Shown: in pieces, positions 33,349-41,481 of the stretch
Numbering within the stretch: the first letter of the stretch is position 1
How the letters are laid out: every line of letters begins with the position of its first letter
Assembly: GCF_016925535.1 (NCBI RefSeq)
Contig: NZ_CP070498.1
Location: 1-59,773 of the forward strand
Direction of reading: 5' to 3'
Origin: Natronoglycomyces albus
Lineage (GTDB): Bacteria; Actinomycetota; Actinomycetes; Mycobacteriales; Micromonosporaceae
DNA: 59,773 bases
The notes under the pieces: model-generated
What the model was told of the DNA's origin: nothing
Database searches by the model: none
Seen by the model: the letters and a program-made list of their open reading frames with translations, nothing else
Program-made: the position numbers and the translations under genes

Positions 33349-33924
33349 CTAGTGTTCGTCATTGTAAACTTGGGCTACCTCATCCAAAAGCTGTTCGTGG
33401 CTATGCCGAGCCGCCTCCAAGCGCTGCCGCTCATCCTCATTGCCATCACCCTCAATGGCGAACGTTCTCTCCCAGGTTGCCAGAGCCTCACTGCGCCAGC
33501 TCAGCGCTTCTTCAACCTCGATGCGTGATGAATTCTCCAAACCAAGGTCCTTTATGTACGTCTCGGGAGTACGGACTGGGTGACGCAACAGATCCATTCT
33601 GGCCTTGGGCAGGGTGTCCCGGTGGTGCCGCTGCACAGTTTTCTCATTCATGCCCAACAACGGCGCAATGTCGCCCCAAGGCAGGCCTTCTGCACGAGCC
33701 TCAGCGATCACAGCGCTTTCGAGACGATTTGTCTCTTCGCGAAGCGCACGTAGGCCCTCCAGCCGCTCCTTCGAACCTTTCTGATTCCTAATGGCGTCCA
33801 GTTGGTGGCTCGCCGCCGCAGCGATATCTGTGGTACGGCACTTCAAAAGTTCAACATCCCCGTAGAACCTGCTGAAGTCCTCGCTCTTCTTCAAGTCTTC
33901 CCTGGTTGCTCGCTTGCCAGTCAT
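33349..33924 (-). CDS. HTH DNA-binding protein, probable local regulator
   Basis: A 191-aa protein starting MTGKRATREDLKKSEDFSRF (ATG 33924, AGGGAG upstream). The central HTH reads LPWGDIAPLLGMNEKTVQRH, close to the sigma-70-region-4/resolvase-type HTH. Flanking parts are helical (RLEGLRALREETNRLESAVI). It is divergent from the gene at 34063. The intervening 138 bp carry four TCTCAA repeats at exact 17-bp spacing, which it probably binds to control both genes. Confidence 0.68.
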   Translation of the reverse strand: MTGKRATREDLKKSEDFSRFYGDVELLKCRTTDIAAAASHQLDAIRNQKGSKERLEGLRALREETNRLESAVIAEARAEGLPWGDIAPLLGMNEKTVQRHHRDTLPKARMDLLRHPVRTPETYIKDLGLENSSRIEVEEALSWRSEALATWERTFAIEGDGNEDERQRLEAARHSHEQLLDEVAQVYNDEH

Positions 33925-33954
33925 AGCCAGACCCTCCCTCGAAAAACCTACATT

Positions 33955-34022
33955 TCTCAAAACATATCATATCTCAATGTTGCACTGTTCTCAATTTTAA
34001 GCTAATCTCAATATTGAGACAC
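33955..34022. repeat. Four 17-bp-spaced TCTCAA(T) direct repeats
   Basis: TCTCAAA at 33955 and TCTCAAT at 33972, 33989 and 34006, each exactly 17 bp from the next. The last is part of the perfect 14-bp palindrome TCTCAATATTGAGA (34006-34019). The region is AT-rich and lies between divergent genes. It fits an iteron-like operator array or a small replication iteron set. Confidence 0.75.
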
Positions 34023-34062
34023 GATGAGGGTGTAGGGCACCCCCAGATGAAGGAGCAACGCT

Positions 34063-35001
34063 ATGACGTACCACACACAAAATCTAGCCAACAACTTGCA
34101 CTATTTCCACTTGGGATTGGACGAGCCGCTGCCCTGTGAGAAGTGCGAAACTCCGGTGCGCCAAGCCCGCGAACGGGGCCTGTCCTGGTCCCACCTAGCA
34201 CCGCTGATGAACAGGTACAACTTGATTGATCGGCCCACCGCTGAGGCTGCGTGGCAGTGGTTTCAAGCCCGCACTTACACAGAGGACGTCTGTCCTCACC
34301 GCGCTTCGCGCCTGTGCAGCTGGAAATGCACCACTTGTGATCAGTGCATTGAGGATCTGGGACCCAGCACAGCGCCTCACCTGGGGGAAATAGGCCACAC
34401 TGAGACGTGCGCACGTCACCAAGCTGACCTGCGCGCCTACCTGCCCAACAGCGGCTTCCGCCTAATTCCGGCCCAGGGAATGCGCCACCGTTTGGCGGCT
34501 GTACAGAAACTCTGCCAGACAGTAAACCCACGTTGTGAGGCGATCAAAGCCGCTCTCCGCGCAGTCAAAAACGTTGAGCAGGCTCTGACCGCTGCCGAAA
34601 ACCACTACGGGGCACCACAATGGGTGGCCGCCAACAACAAGACCCACCTGGAAGGGCTACTGCGCATTGAGGTTCATCCCGACGATGCGGACGCTGTGCG
34701 CAACCTAGCCGACGCCCTGGCCGAGGACTGGATGTTTCGTGGAGTCTCCCACCACACTCGAAGCTGCCTTACCGCAGTCCAGCACAACCTGTTCGAAGAT
34801 GCCGCTCGCGTTATCCCTGGTCTGGCCGCCATACTCACTCATGAACCCACCGGGAAACTCGAAGAACTCAACAAAATCTTCACCCACCACCGCAACAGGT
34901 CAAAACTGATTCTGACCCCAGCCCAAGGCCGCGCGCACAAACGGTGGCAACAAGCCATGCAACCCCACCTGAACAGCGAATACACCCACCACAGCTCTTA
35001 G
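34063..35001 (+). CDS. Cysteine-rich hypothetical protein
   Basis: A 312-aa protein with several possible zinc sites: LPCEKCETPV, CPHRASRLCSWKCTTCDQC and ETCARH within the first 130 residues. The rest is helical (RCEAIKAALRAVKNVEQAL) and a basic C-terminus follows. GAAGGAG precedes ATG 34063. It is divergent from the HTH gene at 33349 and probably controlled through the 17-bp repeats. It is closed by a long palindromic terminator. Unknown role. Confidence 0.62.
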   Translation: MTYHTQNLANNLHYFHLGLDEPLPCEKCETPVRQARERGLSWSHLAPLMNRYNLIDRPTAEAAWQWFQARTYTEDVCPHRASRLCSWKCTTCDQCIEDLGPSTAPHLGEIGHTETCARHQADLRAYLPNSGFRLIPAQGMRHRLAAVQKLCQTVNPRCEAIKAALRAVKNVEQALTAAENHYGAPQWVAANNKTHLEGLLRIEVHPDDADAVRNLADALAEDWMFRGVSHHTRSCLTAVQHNLFEDAARVIPGLAAILTHEPTGKLEELNKIFTHHRNRSKLILTPAQGRAHKRWQQAMQPHLNSEYTHHSS

Positions 35002-35012
35002 GCAACATTCAA

Positions 35013-35056
35013 AACAAGTGGCGCGTCCTCTCATATGAGAGGACGCGCCACTTGTT
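35013..35056. terminator. 44-bp perfect palindrome, bidirectional terminator
   Basis: AACAAGTGGCGCGTCCTCTC and its exact reverse complement meet around CATATG, with no mismatches. Placed between the convergent genes ending at 35001 and 35163. Confidence 0.75.
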
Positions 35057-35162
35057 GCGAGCGATGATAACTTTCTGCCCTACAGCCCCACTGTCTGTGA
35101 GGGCCGAATCGGCGGCCCTCACACTCCCCCGACTCGAAACCACCGGTTAGTGCCCGTGGTGG

Positions 35163-35873
35163 TTAGGCATAGGCCCATGTTGTTGATTTACGTGCTATCG
35201 CATAGACCTCGTCGACCTCTTCACTAGAGAGTATGGGACGCCTGCGAAGCCACAGAAATAGTCGAATCCATCGAGATGGAACCACTGCCACACCCAAAGG
35301 CCGACGCCACCACCAACCCCGCAGCCGGTTCTTATGGCCATGAATAACCACCAGAGGAATCACTGACACCGGTTGCCCGACCTTGGCCCGAAGTGCCGAA
35401 CCCACCCGGTCGGCTTCCCGACGCGCTTTAACTGGATACGGCCGGTGATGTCCATGCACAAACACACCACCCCGGCCGAGGCTTACCAACTTGCCCGGGT
35501 GGTGTTTCGTGTTCACCGTGAACACACCATAGGGGCCAATCAGCAAATGATCGATATCGCCGGAGCGAAACCCCAGTTCCACCCCATGCAAAACCCGCCA
35601 CCGACCGCGACTACGTTTCACTAGATGGTCAAGCTTGCGGCCTACCGCTACTTCCCCGGCAGCTCCGACTCGAAACGATCGGTCCCGGGTTCGCACACCG
35701 GCCAATCGCGCTACTAGCCGTACAAACCTGTTCGCCGGTTGAAGCTGTTTGGCACGTCGAGAAAGCCCCTCGCCAGGGGCTTGGCTGGCCAAATCTCGAC
35801 TCCCTCGATCATCGTGGCCCCGCTGCCAGCGAGAACTGCGCCTACCGGTAGATGACGATTGAGAAGCGTACAT
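35163..35873 (-). CDS. NERD domain protein (nuclease-related)
   Basis: A 236-aa basic protein. The NERD pattern is clear: GAAGEVAVGRKLDHL, then RVLHGVELGFRSGDIDHLLI and YGVFTVNTKHHPGK. The usual catalytic-like residues E, D and Q/K correspond to GEVAVGR, DIDH and TKHH. NERD domains are restriction-endonuclease-fold proteins found in plasmid and defence genes. The N-terminal 60 residues are Ser/Arg-rich. Starts ATG 35873 or GTG 35876. The ribosome binding site is weak. Possible role in DNA processing or defence. Not shown by sequence. Confidence 0.82.
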   Translation of the reverse strand: MYASQSSSTGRRSSRWQRGHDDRGSRDLASQAPGEGLSRRAKQLQPANRFVRLVARLAGVRTRDRSFRVGAAGEVAVGRKLDHLVKRSRGRWRVLHGVELGFRSGDIDHLLIGPYGVFTVNTKHHPGKLVSLGRGGVFVHGHHRPYPVKARREADRVGSALRAKVGQPVSVIPLVVIHGHKNRLRGWWWRRPLGVAVVPSRWIRLFLWLRRRPILSSEEVDEVYAIARKSTTWAYA

Positions 35874-35941
35874 CACCTAAGGCTATCGACATGCCCCAAA
35901 CGAACAACCCTCACCGGGAGCAGGTGTTCCCCACCCCTAGC

Positions 35942-35994
35942 GAAAACCTCTAAGCCGGCACGCAGATCCATTGCACACATCCTACAAACACAAC
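35942..35994 (+). repeat. 53-bp dispersed repeat, copy 1
   Basis: 47 of 53 bases match 41298-41350. Conserved blocks: GAAAACCT, AAGCCGGCA and ACAAACACAAC. In both copies it stands 55-65 bp upstream of a palindromic operator/promoter. Possibly a shared upstream regulatory element or a non-coding replication element. Confidence 0.78.
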
Positions 35995-36047
35995 GGCCTT
36001 TACATCCCCTTCACTAGGTAAAGAATCCTACTATGAACAGGTAAAAG

Positions 36048-36080
36048 TTTTTGACAATTAATTGTCAAAAATGGTAGTAT
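36048..36080 (+). promoter_or_regulatory. Consensus promoter buried in a 24-bp perfect palindrome
   Basis: TTTTTGACAATT (36048-36059) and its reverse complement (36060-36071) form a 24-bp palindrome with no mismatch. Its centre contains TTGACA (36051-36056), an 18-bp spacer leads to TAGTAT (36075-36080). A repressor dimer binding here would block the -35 box of the SprT-like gene. Confidence 0.8.
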
Positions 36081-36115
36081 GGGAACCATGCACACCACGA
36101 AAGCTGGAGGTACCC

Positions 36116-36787
36116 GTGAATGACAGCACCGCCGCTCCCTCCGCCATCACAGTTCCCCTCATTACTGCTTTGCAGGGTGCGTGGGATGCCATACAGGCTC
36201 GCCATGACGACGTTCCACCTGTTGTCATCACGTTGGGTGCCGGTTCCCTAGACCGGGGTGGTTTGAAACTGGGCCACTTCGCGGCCGACCGGTGGCACCA
36301 TGCCGCTACCGCGACCGATCTCTCAGAGGTTTTCATCGGGGGTGAGGGTTTGGAGCGCGGCAGCGATGAAGTGCTGGCAACGCTACTGCATGAAGCCGCC
36401 CATGTGGTCGCGAATGTTCGCGGCATCCAGGACACGAGCCGTCAGGGCCGTTGGCACAACAAGAAATTCAAGGCCCTCGCTGAAGAGCTGGGCTTGACCG
36501 TGACGAAGGACGACAAGCTTGGTTGGAGTCCTAGCCAGCTAGCTGAGGACGCCGCCACGGTTTACGCCGATACCCTCCAAAGCCTTAATGAGGCCTTGAC
36601 CGTTTACCGCCGCGCTGAGATCCACGCTCAACCCGGCACCAAGGGAGCGACAAACACGGTTCAACCGGCGCTGTGTGGCTGCCCGAGGCGCATCCGGGTT
36701 GCCCCCAGTGTGCTGGAAGAGGCCCCGATTGTGTGTGGATCATGTGGCCAGGAATTCCAGCATGAAACGGCTGATGCGGGCACGTAA
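36116..36787 (+). CDS. SprT-like zinc metallopeptidase domain protein
   Basis: A 223-aa protein with the zinc metalloprotease motif LLHEAAHVVA (HExxH as HEAAH) and the SprT-family segment WHNKKFKALAEELGL. Near the C-terminus, LCGCPRRIRV and IVCGSCGQEF form a zinc ribbon. Related proteins are common on actinobacterial plasmids. The family resembles Spartan-type proteases that act on DNA-protein crosslinks, but this is not shown here. GTG 36116 has GGAGG 5 nt upstream. A start at 36062 would overlap the operator and is rejected. It is tightly regulated, by the look of the palindromic promoter. Confidence 0.8.
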   Translation: MNDSTAAPSAITVPLITALQGAWDAIQARHDDVPPVVITLGAGSLDRGGLKLGHFAADRWHHAATATDLSEVFIGGEGLERGSDEVLATLLHEAAHVVANVRGIQDTSRQGRWHNKKFKALAEELGLTVTKDDKLGWSPSQLAEDAATVYADTLQSLNEALTVYRRAEIHAQPGTKGATNTVQPALCGCPRRIRVAPSVLEEAPIVCGSCGQEFQHETADAGT

Positions 36788-36856
36788 TGATCCCTTGGTC
36801 ACACGCGGGAACAACTATGCGATAGGGTAGGCAAAGACTTAGAAACAACGACGAAA

Positions 36857-36876
36857 CGGCCCGGATAACCGGGCCG
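36857..36876. terminator. GC-rich hairpin
   Basis: CGGCCCGG / CCGGGCCG with a 4-nt loop, after the SprT-like gene. No T-run, so a weak terminator or mRNA end structure. Confidence 0.5.
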
Positions 36877-36959
36877 CCGTCTAATAAATATCCACCGAAG
36901 AGCTGCAGAAGTTTGGTCGCTTATCAGCTCTTCTTATAGATCCCCGAAGGGAAGCTTGT

Positions 36960-38576
36960 TTGCTACGCACCAGTGTAGCAGGCTCAGACCGTACCAGAGT
37001 AGGTACGGGACAGGAGAGCCCGCAGACGTCTAACTCACCCGCTCCAGGCAGCGAAAACATCGCTCTACAGCGGCTTGAGCCGCCATCTCGAATCTGTCGG
37101 ATGGCTGACACTGTAGCTATTTCTCCGGCCGTGGCACCACCTGATCCGGGGCCGGGAACGTGGCTGGTTGACCACAAAACCAGGGCACGCCGCGCTCGCT
37201 CCCGTGCCCGGCAAATGGAAGCTCTCACCCGCACCACACAGCCCATCATTCGTCTAGCCGCCATCATTGCAAAGCTCGACATTGAGCTACCTCGACGGCG
37301 AGGTAAACGCCTAGAGATGCTCCTGGCCTACATGACCGTGCTCTCTGATTGGCGTTCCGGCCGTCGCAGCCGCCCCGGCCGCGACACCAGCGCCGCCCTG
37401 CTAGGCATCACGGCCGATCATGTGCGCAAACTGTGGCGACGCCTGGAGGCCCTGGAGCTCATCGAGCGCACCGCGACAGGCCAACACCTCGCACACGACG
37501 AGGTCAAACGACAGCCACGCGAGGAATACCACGTCGTTCAACGCTCCGAATGGACACTCCCGGCCCCGGAGGGCATCTACGCTGAGGATGTTCAGGCATC
37601 CCATATAGACCGCGCCCTCGCGGCCCTCGCGGCCGTCGCCGAACTTCTAGCGACACTTGACGATGGCCCGGCCGAAACGGTCGAGGTGACCGGCCACATG
37701 GTGGCCGCTTGGCGCAGCCTCATGAGCGAGCGCGCCAACCAGGAAAAAGACTCTTATTGCTGCCCCATCTATAGGTTTATCTCTTCTACTCTCCCCAGCC
37801 GTTCGCCCTCATCACTCCCGAAGGCGGCCTACGGCCGAACGTGGCAAGAAGCAGCGACAAAGGAAGGGCAGAAACGGCAGCGGCGGGCGAAACGCCGAGC
37901 TATGAACCCTCAGGCCCTGGAGTTGGCCCGTAGTCTGCGCAATGATTCACGACTCCCACAGCTCAAGAACGCCCCACTTCCTATCCTGGTCAACTCCCTA
38001 ACGGCCCGCGCCAACGCCGGATGGACCGCTAGCGACGTTGTAAAAGCGGTTCAGCGGGCCGTGGAGGCGCGAAACTCTCGCTGGGGCTACTATGACCCGC
38101 CGATCAACCCGGATAAATCCATTGCCTGGCTATCACGCCTGCTGGGCGAGGTTGCCGACATTTACCCAGTGCAGCGGCCACCGCATGTGGTGGCCGAGGA
38201 AGCCGCTGAGGCTTCCCGTGCCCGCCAAGCGGCCCGGAGGACAGCCGCTCCCGCCGTTGTTCGCACGGCGGGAGATCGTCGCCGCGCTCGTATCCAGGTT
38301 CCGCGACGTCGCCGAGGCCACCGCACCACCCAAAACGAAATGTTCGATCAAACCGTGGCCGGACGCGCCCGTGTGGCCACTACTCCTCCCGTTGCGGCCC
38401 AATGGGCACCACCACAACCAACCGGCCCTCAATGTGCTCTCTGTGGACACTCAGGCCCCGACGTTGACCACCGGGCACTTCTGGGCCGAGGCAATGTGGA
38501 GGTGTGCTCAGGGTGCCACCACTGGCACACTCACCTAGCACGCCTGAACACCACCAGCCACCACACCGCTACGTAA
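36960..38576 (+). CDS. Winged-helix protein with C-terminal HNH-like zinc finger; replication initiator candidate
   Basis: A 538-aa basic protein. Residues 110-180 look like a winged helix (RRRGKRLEMLLAYMTVLSDW, TSAALLGITADHVRKLWRRL, EALELIERT). A second helical domain covers 310-400, and the C-terminus ends in QCALCGHSGPDVDHR and EVCSGCHHWHTHL, an HNH-like zinc motif. The layout is reminiscent of actinobacterial plasmid Rep proteins, and no other obvious initiator is seen, but there is no specific motif to prove it. TTG 36960 has AAGGGAA upstream. ATG 37101 (MADTVAIS) is an alternative. Confidence 0.65.
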   Translation: MLRTSVAGSDRTRVGTGQESPQTSNSPAPGSENIALQRLEPPSRICRMADTVAISPAVAPPDPGPGTWLVDHKTRARRARSRARQMEALTRTTQPIIRLAAIIAKLDIELPRRRGKRLEMLLAYMTVLSDWRSGRRSRPGRDTSAALLGITADHVRKLWRRLEALELIERTATGQHLAHDEVKRQPREEYHVVQRSEWTLPAPEGIYAEDVQASHIDRALAALAAVAELLATLDDGPAETVEVTGHMVAAWRSLMSERANQEKDSYCCPIYRFISSTLPSRSPSSLPKAAYGRTWQEAATKEGQKRQRRAKRRAMNPQALELARSLRNDSRLPQLKNAPLPILVNSLTARANAGWTASDVVKAVQRAVEARNSRWGYYDPPINPDKSIAWLSRLLGEVADIYPVQRPPHVVAEEAAEASRARQAARRTAAPAVVRTAGDRRRARIQVPRRRRGHRTTQNEMFDQTVAGRARVATTPPVAAQWAPPQPTGPQCALCGHSGPDVDHRALLGRGNVEVCSGCHHWHTHLARLNTTSHHTAT

Positions 38577-38594
38577 AAACTTGGAGCGACAACG

Positions 38595-39461
38595 ATGAAC
38601 CTCACCGGATTCCGCGCCAAAGTCGATGGCGTTATCGCCCAGACCGAAACTGCCGCTATGCCAGAGGTCCGCCGCGAAATAGCTCAGATTGCTGTGAAGG
38701 CCGTCCGCGAGGGAACTAGTGCCCCAGGCAGGATGGAAATTCGACCAACTGGTCATGGGCTAACTGCGCGGGTCGACGCGCTCCACCTAGCCGCCGCCCT
38801 GACTGGAACCAATGCCGAAGCTACTAGCGCCGTTGTCTACGCCCTCACTGGACCTTCTCACGCCCTGGACTACGCGGCCGAACTCTACCGACTATTTGAC
38901 ACCCAGCTGACCTGGAGCGCGGACGCGCTCGGAGCCGACATCAACCCGCCCGAGGTGTTGGAGAATTTTCTCTCACAGGTGCTGAAAAATTGGGTGGCCC
39001 AGACCCGTTGTGAACTCGCCATATATCTACCCGCCGCTACTGAGCATCAATCTAATGAGGACACCATGAATACCGAAACGCAAACCCACTGGCACAGCAT
39101 CATGCTGGAGCAGATCAGCCCACAGGGCGTACACCCGATGGTCAACCCGCCCGTTGACACCCGCGACCAGGCCCATGATGAAATCCAAACCAACCTCGAC
39201 CGGCTAGCTACCAAAGACTCTCGGGCCGCTTCTGTGGCCAACCGGTGGCGACAGAACACCACACCCGCCCCCGGCCAAACTGAACCGCTCATAAATTGGG
39301 AAATTTTTGGGTGGACACTACTGGAATGTACCCAGGCCAACTGCCGCGACTCAGTGCAAGAACTCCTCGACACCATCGCCGCCAGGGTAACTAACTACAC
39401 CGGTCTACCTTTCCACGTTCCCCAACTCCCAGCGGATTGGCCCAACGGAGCCACGAGCTAA
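38595..39461 (+). CDS. Hypothetical protein
   Basis: A 288-aa helical protein of unknown function, 18 nt after the putative replication gene and likely in the same operon (GGAG before ATG 38595). Segments include EVRREIAQIAVKAVREGTSA and PSHALDYAAELYRLFDTQLT. No motif recognised. Confidence 0.6.
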   Translation: MNLTGFRAKVDGVIAQTETAAMPEVRREIAQIAVKAVREGTSAPGRMEIRPTGHGLTARVDALHLAAALTGTNAEATSAVVYALTGPSHALDYAAELYRLFDTQLTWSADALGADINPPEVLENFLSQVLKNWVAQTRCELAIYLPAATEHQSNEDTMNTETQTHWHSIMLEQISPQGVHPMVNPPVDTRDQAHDEIQTNLDRLATKDSRAASVANRWRQNTTPAPGQTEPLINWEIFGWTLLECTQANCRDSVQELLDTIAARVTNYTGLPFHVPQLPADWPNGATS

Positions 39462-39538
39462 AAACCCGCACGACGAAGTCGAGTTCTAACCCATTCGCCA
39501 TTGCTCTCAATGAGCACAGAACACAAGGAGGAGACACA

Positions 39539-39898
39539 ATGAGCCAATCACAAGTACAGGATCAGTGGCGGCAGCGCACCGAAGAAGTCCGCGCGGTTCT
39601 GCGATCGTTGGGCCGCAAGATTCCTGACTGTCTCGAAGGCGAGAGGGAGGATTGCGGTGGGACAGACCAGGAGCACCTGGCCAGTATGCTGGGCCTGGTA
39701 CTAGCTGGGATCGAACACACCACGATGGACCTCAACGAGGCTACCGACGGTCAGGCACTCGCGCTAGTCATCCACGCCTATGAAAACGAACGAGACAACA
39801 ACATTTCTTGTAACAGGAATCATCGCACCCAGCCAGGCGATACGCTCCACACCATCGCCCGAGCCGACTGTGGCTGTTCTCCTGTCGCAATTTATTGA
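39539..39898 (+). CDS. Small hypothetical protein
   Basis: A 119-aa acidic protein with AAGGAGG before ATG 39539. The N-terminal part is helical (QDQWRQRTEEVRAVLRSLGR) and the C-terminal part has CNRNH and ADCGCSP, possible metal ligands. The stop overlaps the convergent HAD gene by 7 nt. Unknown role. Confidence 0.6.
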   Translation: MSQSQVQDQWRQRTEEVRAVLRSLGRKIPDCLEGEREDCGGTDQEHLASMLGLVLAGIEHTTMDLNEATDGQALALVIHAYENERDNNISCNRNHRTQPGDTLHTIARADCGCSPVAIY

Positions 39899-40653
39899 GA
39901 GACCCGAGCGATATCGCGTAGGGCGGCCGCAACACCATGACTGGCAACCACGTCAGCGGCCGCCAACGTTTCCGGGTGACTATCAGGCATTGCCACTCCC
40001 AGGCCCACGGCCGCCAACATGGGCGCGTCTGTCTGCCCATCACCTATAGCGGCCACTGCGGACATGTCGAGACCCCGGTGCGCGGCTAGTTTCTCCAAGG
40101 CAATAGCTTTCGTCGCCCCCGCTGCGGTTGCTTCCGCATAGGACCCGCTGGAGCCAATCTCCCAAACGTTGACGTCTAGCCCAGCCGAGGCGACGAACTC
40201 AACCAGTGAGTGTGCGTTTGGATGATGGAGGCGCACCATATCCAATTCACACTCTGCCAACTGCCCGGCAGTAACTTCCTGAATTTTACGGCCCGGCCAT
40301 TGCGGCAGTGGATAACCTGGCCCGGCAATCAACGTGTCCGCGATATCGCCGCCGACCCTCGCCCCCGGAAGGGCCTCATCGACGAGCGCCAGGAGTTCAG
40401 TCAAGTTTGGCCCCCGCAAGGCTGCCAGGTACTCCCAGGATTCTGCCCAGGACCGGCTGCCATGCGCGCACATCCACCCCGCCGTCGGTTCCAAGCCCAA
40501 GTGACCCACCCGGCCGACAGCCCTACCCGTGGCCACACACCAAGCCACCCCAGCCGCTTCCAAGTCCCCCAATGCCGAGGCCGTCGCAGGTGAGAGCACA
40601 TCTTCACCATCTATGAGCGTGTCGTCCAAGTCAATTGCTACCAAACCCACCAC
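39892..40653 (-). CDS. HAD-superfamily hydrolase (Cof-like)
   Basis: A 253-aa protein with motif I AIDLDDTLID (catalytic Asp near residues 8 and 10), motif II ATGRA, a cap domain, Lys in TKAIALEKL and motif IV GDGQTDAPML. It is a Mg-dependent phosphatase of the Cof/SupH type, probably acting on small phosphometabolites. An unusual passenger for a plasmid. GTG 40653 or 40650 is preferred, with GAGGGGG 5-8 nt upstream. A start at 40680 would precede the ribosome binding site. Confidence 0.85.
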   Translation of the reverse strand: MVGLVAIDLDDTLIDGEDVLSPATASALGDLEAAGVAWCVATGRAVGRVGHLGLEPTAGWMCAHGSRSWAESWEYLAALRGPNLTELLALVDEALPGARVGGDIADTLIAGPGYPLPQWPGRKIQEVTAGQLAECELDMVRLHHPNAHSLVEFVASAGLDVNVWEIGSSGSYAEATAAGATKAIALEKLAAHRGLDMSAVAAIGDGQTDAPMLAAVGLGVAMPDSHPETLAAADVVASHGVAAALRDIARVSQ

Positions 40654-40698
40654 GAGAACCCCCTCATTCGACCTCAACACCCTAAACCCTAAGAAGGG

Positions 40699-40762
40699 GC
40701 TGCCGCCCCGGCCGCTGCGCGGCCGGGTTGCCCTCGAAAACCCCTACCGCACCACCGTTGTG
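40699..40762 (+). repeat. 64-bp dispersed repeat, copy 2
   Basis: 61/64 identical to 20171-20234, same orientation. Here it is non-coding, between the HAD and DUF3307 genes, and contains the perfect hairpin GGCCGC-TGC-GCGGCC. Confidence 0.8.
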
Positions 40763-40866
40763 ACTGACGTCAATAAACCCAGGCCACGAACTTGTCCAAC
40801 GGTGGACAGCACTAGAGGCGATTCGCGCCGACGATGGTCCTACACCAGCACAACGAGAGGCTATCC

Positions 40867-41277
40867 ATGATTGACCCCGGAACCACCAGTTACGTCTTTA
40901 TCGCTCTATTCATCGGCCATATCATCGGCGACCTGATCACCCAAACGGACCACCAAGCCGCGAACAAAACCGCCCCCGGCCGCGAAGGCCGACGCGCCTG
41001 CCTTGCCCACGTCATCGGCTATGGACTCACCCAAACCGCAGTAACGGTCGCCCTGATCGCCCTCGCAGACGTTGATATTCACCCTGTCGCGTTGGTAGTT
41101 GGGCTAGCACTATCAATCCTGACTCATTACCCGCTTGACCGTGGCCCCGTACTCCCCTGGATTTCCCGCATCACCCGCGGCTCCAAATTCTGGTCCACAC
41201 CCTCCGGCCGTTTGCTGACTGACCAAACCGCACACCTAACCATGATTACAATCGCCGCACTCATCATCAGTGTCTAA
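40867..41277 (+). CDS. DUF3307 family membrane protein
   Basis: A 136-aa membrane protein with three to four hydrophobic helices. The DUF3307 pattern is visible: FIGHIIGDLITQTDHQA near the start, then CLAHVIGYGLTQT, LTHYPLD and LLTDQTAHLTMIT. Histidines and aspartates in the helices are typical. Function unknown, but common in actinobacterial mobile elements and phages. ATG 40867 has a GAGAGG ribosome binding site. Expressed alone, with a 64-bp repeat upstream. Confidence 0.72.
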   Translation: MIDPGTTSYVFIALFIGHIIGDLITQTDHQAANKTAPGREGRRACLAHVIGYGLTQTAVTVALIALADVDIHPVALVVGLALSILTHYPLDRGPVLPWISRITRGSKFWSTPSGRLLTDQTAHLTMITIAALIISV

Positions 41278-41297
41278 AAATGAGGACCCGAGTTAGA

Positions 41298-41350
41298 GAA
41301 AACCTCCAAGCCGGCAGGCGGATCCACTGCACATATCCCACAAACACAAC
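41298..41350 (+). repeat. 53-bp dispersed repeat, copy 2
   Basis: 47/53 identical to 35942-35994, same orientation, upstream of the operator pair at 41414-41459. Confidence 0.78.
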
Positions 41351-41413
41351 CAGGCAAACAGCATGAAAAAGATTGAAAATTTCTTTTCTCCGATCCCTTG
41401 CGCCCTTGCCAAA

Positions 41414-41459
41414 CTGTATGGAATCCCGTACAGTAATAGATGTACGAAGTTCCATACAG
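41414..41459 (+). promoter_or_regulatory. Mirror-image pair of palindromic operators
   Basis: CTGTATGGAA (41414-41423) is the exact reverse complement of TTCCATACAG (41450-41459), and CGTACA (41427-41432) of TGTACG (41441-41446). Each half is itself a TGTA..TACA palindrome. They lie 22 nt upstream of the HTH gene at 41482, probably its own operator. Confidence 0.7.
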
Positions 41460-41481
41460 AAAACGAAAAACGGAGAGCGCA

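Noticed and set aside
36062-36115. Longer N-terminus for the SprT-like protein
   Set aside because: It would start inside the operator palindrome and before the -10 box. GTG 36116 has a strong ribosome binding site.
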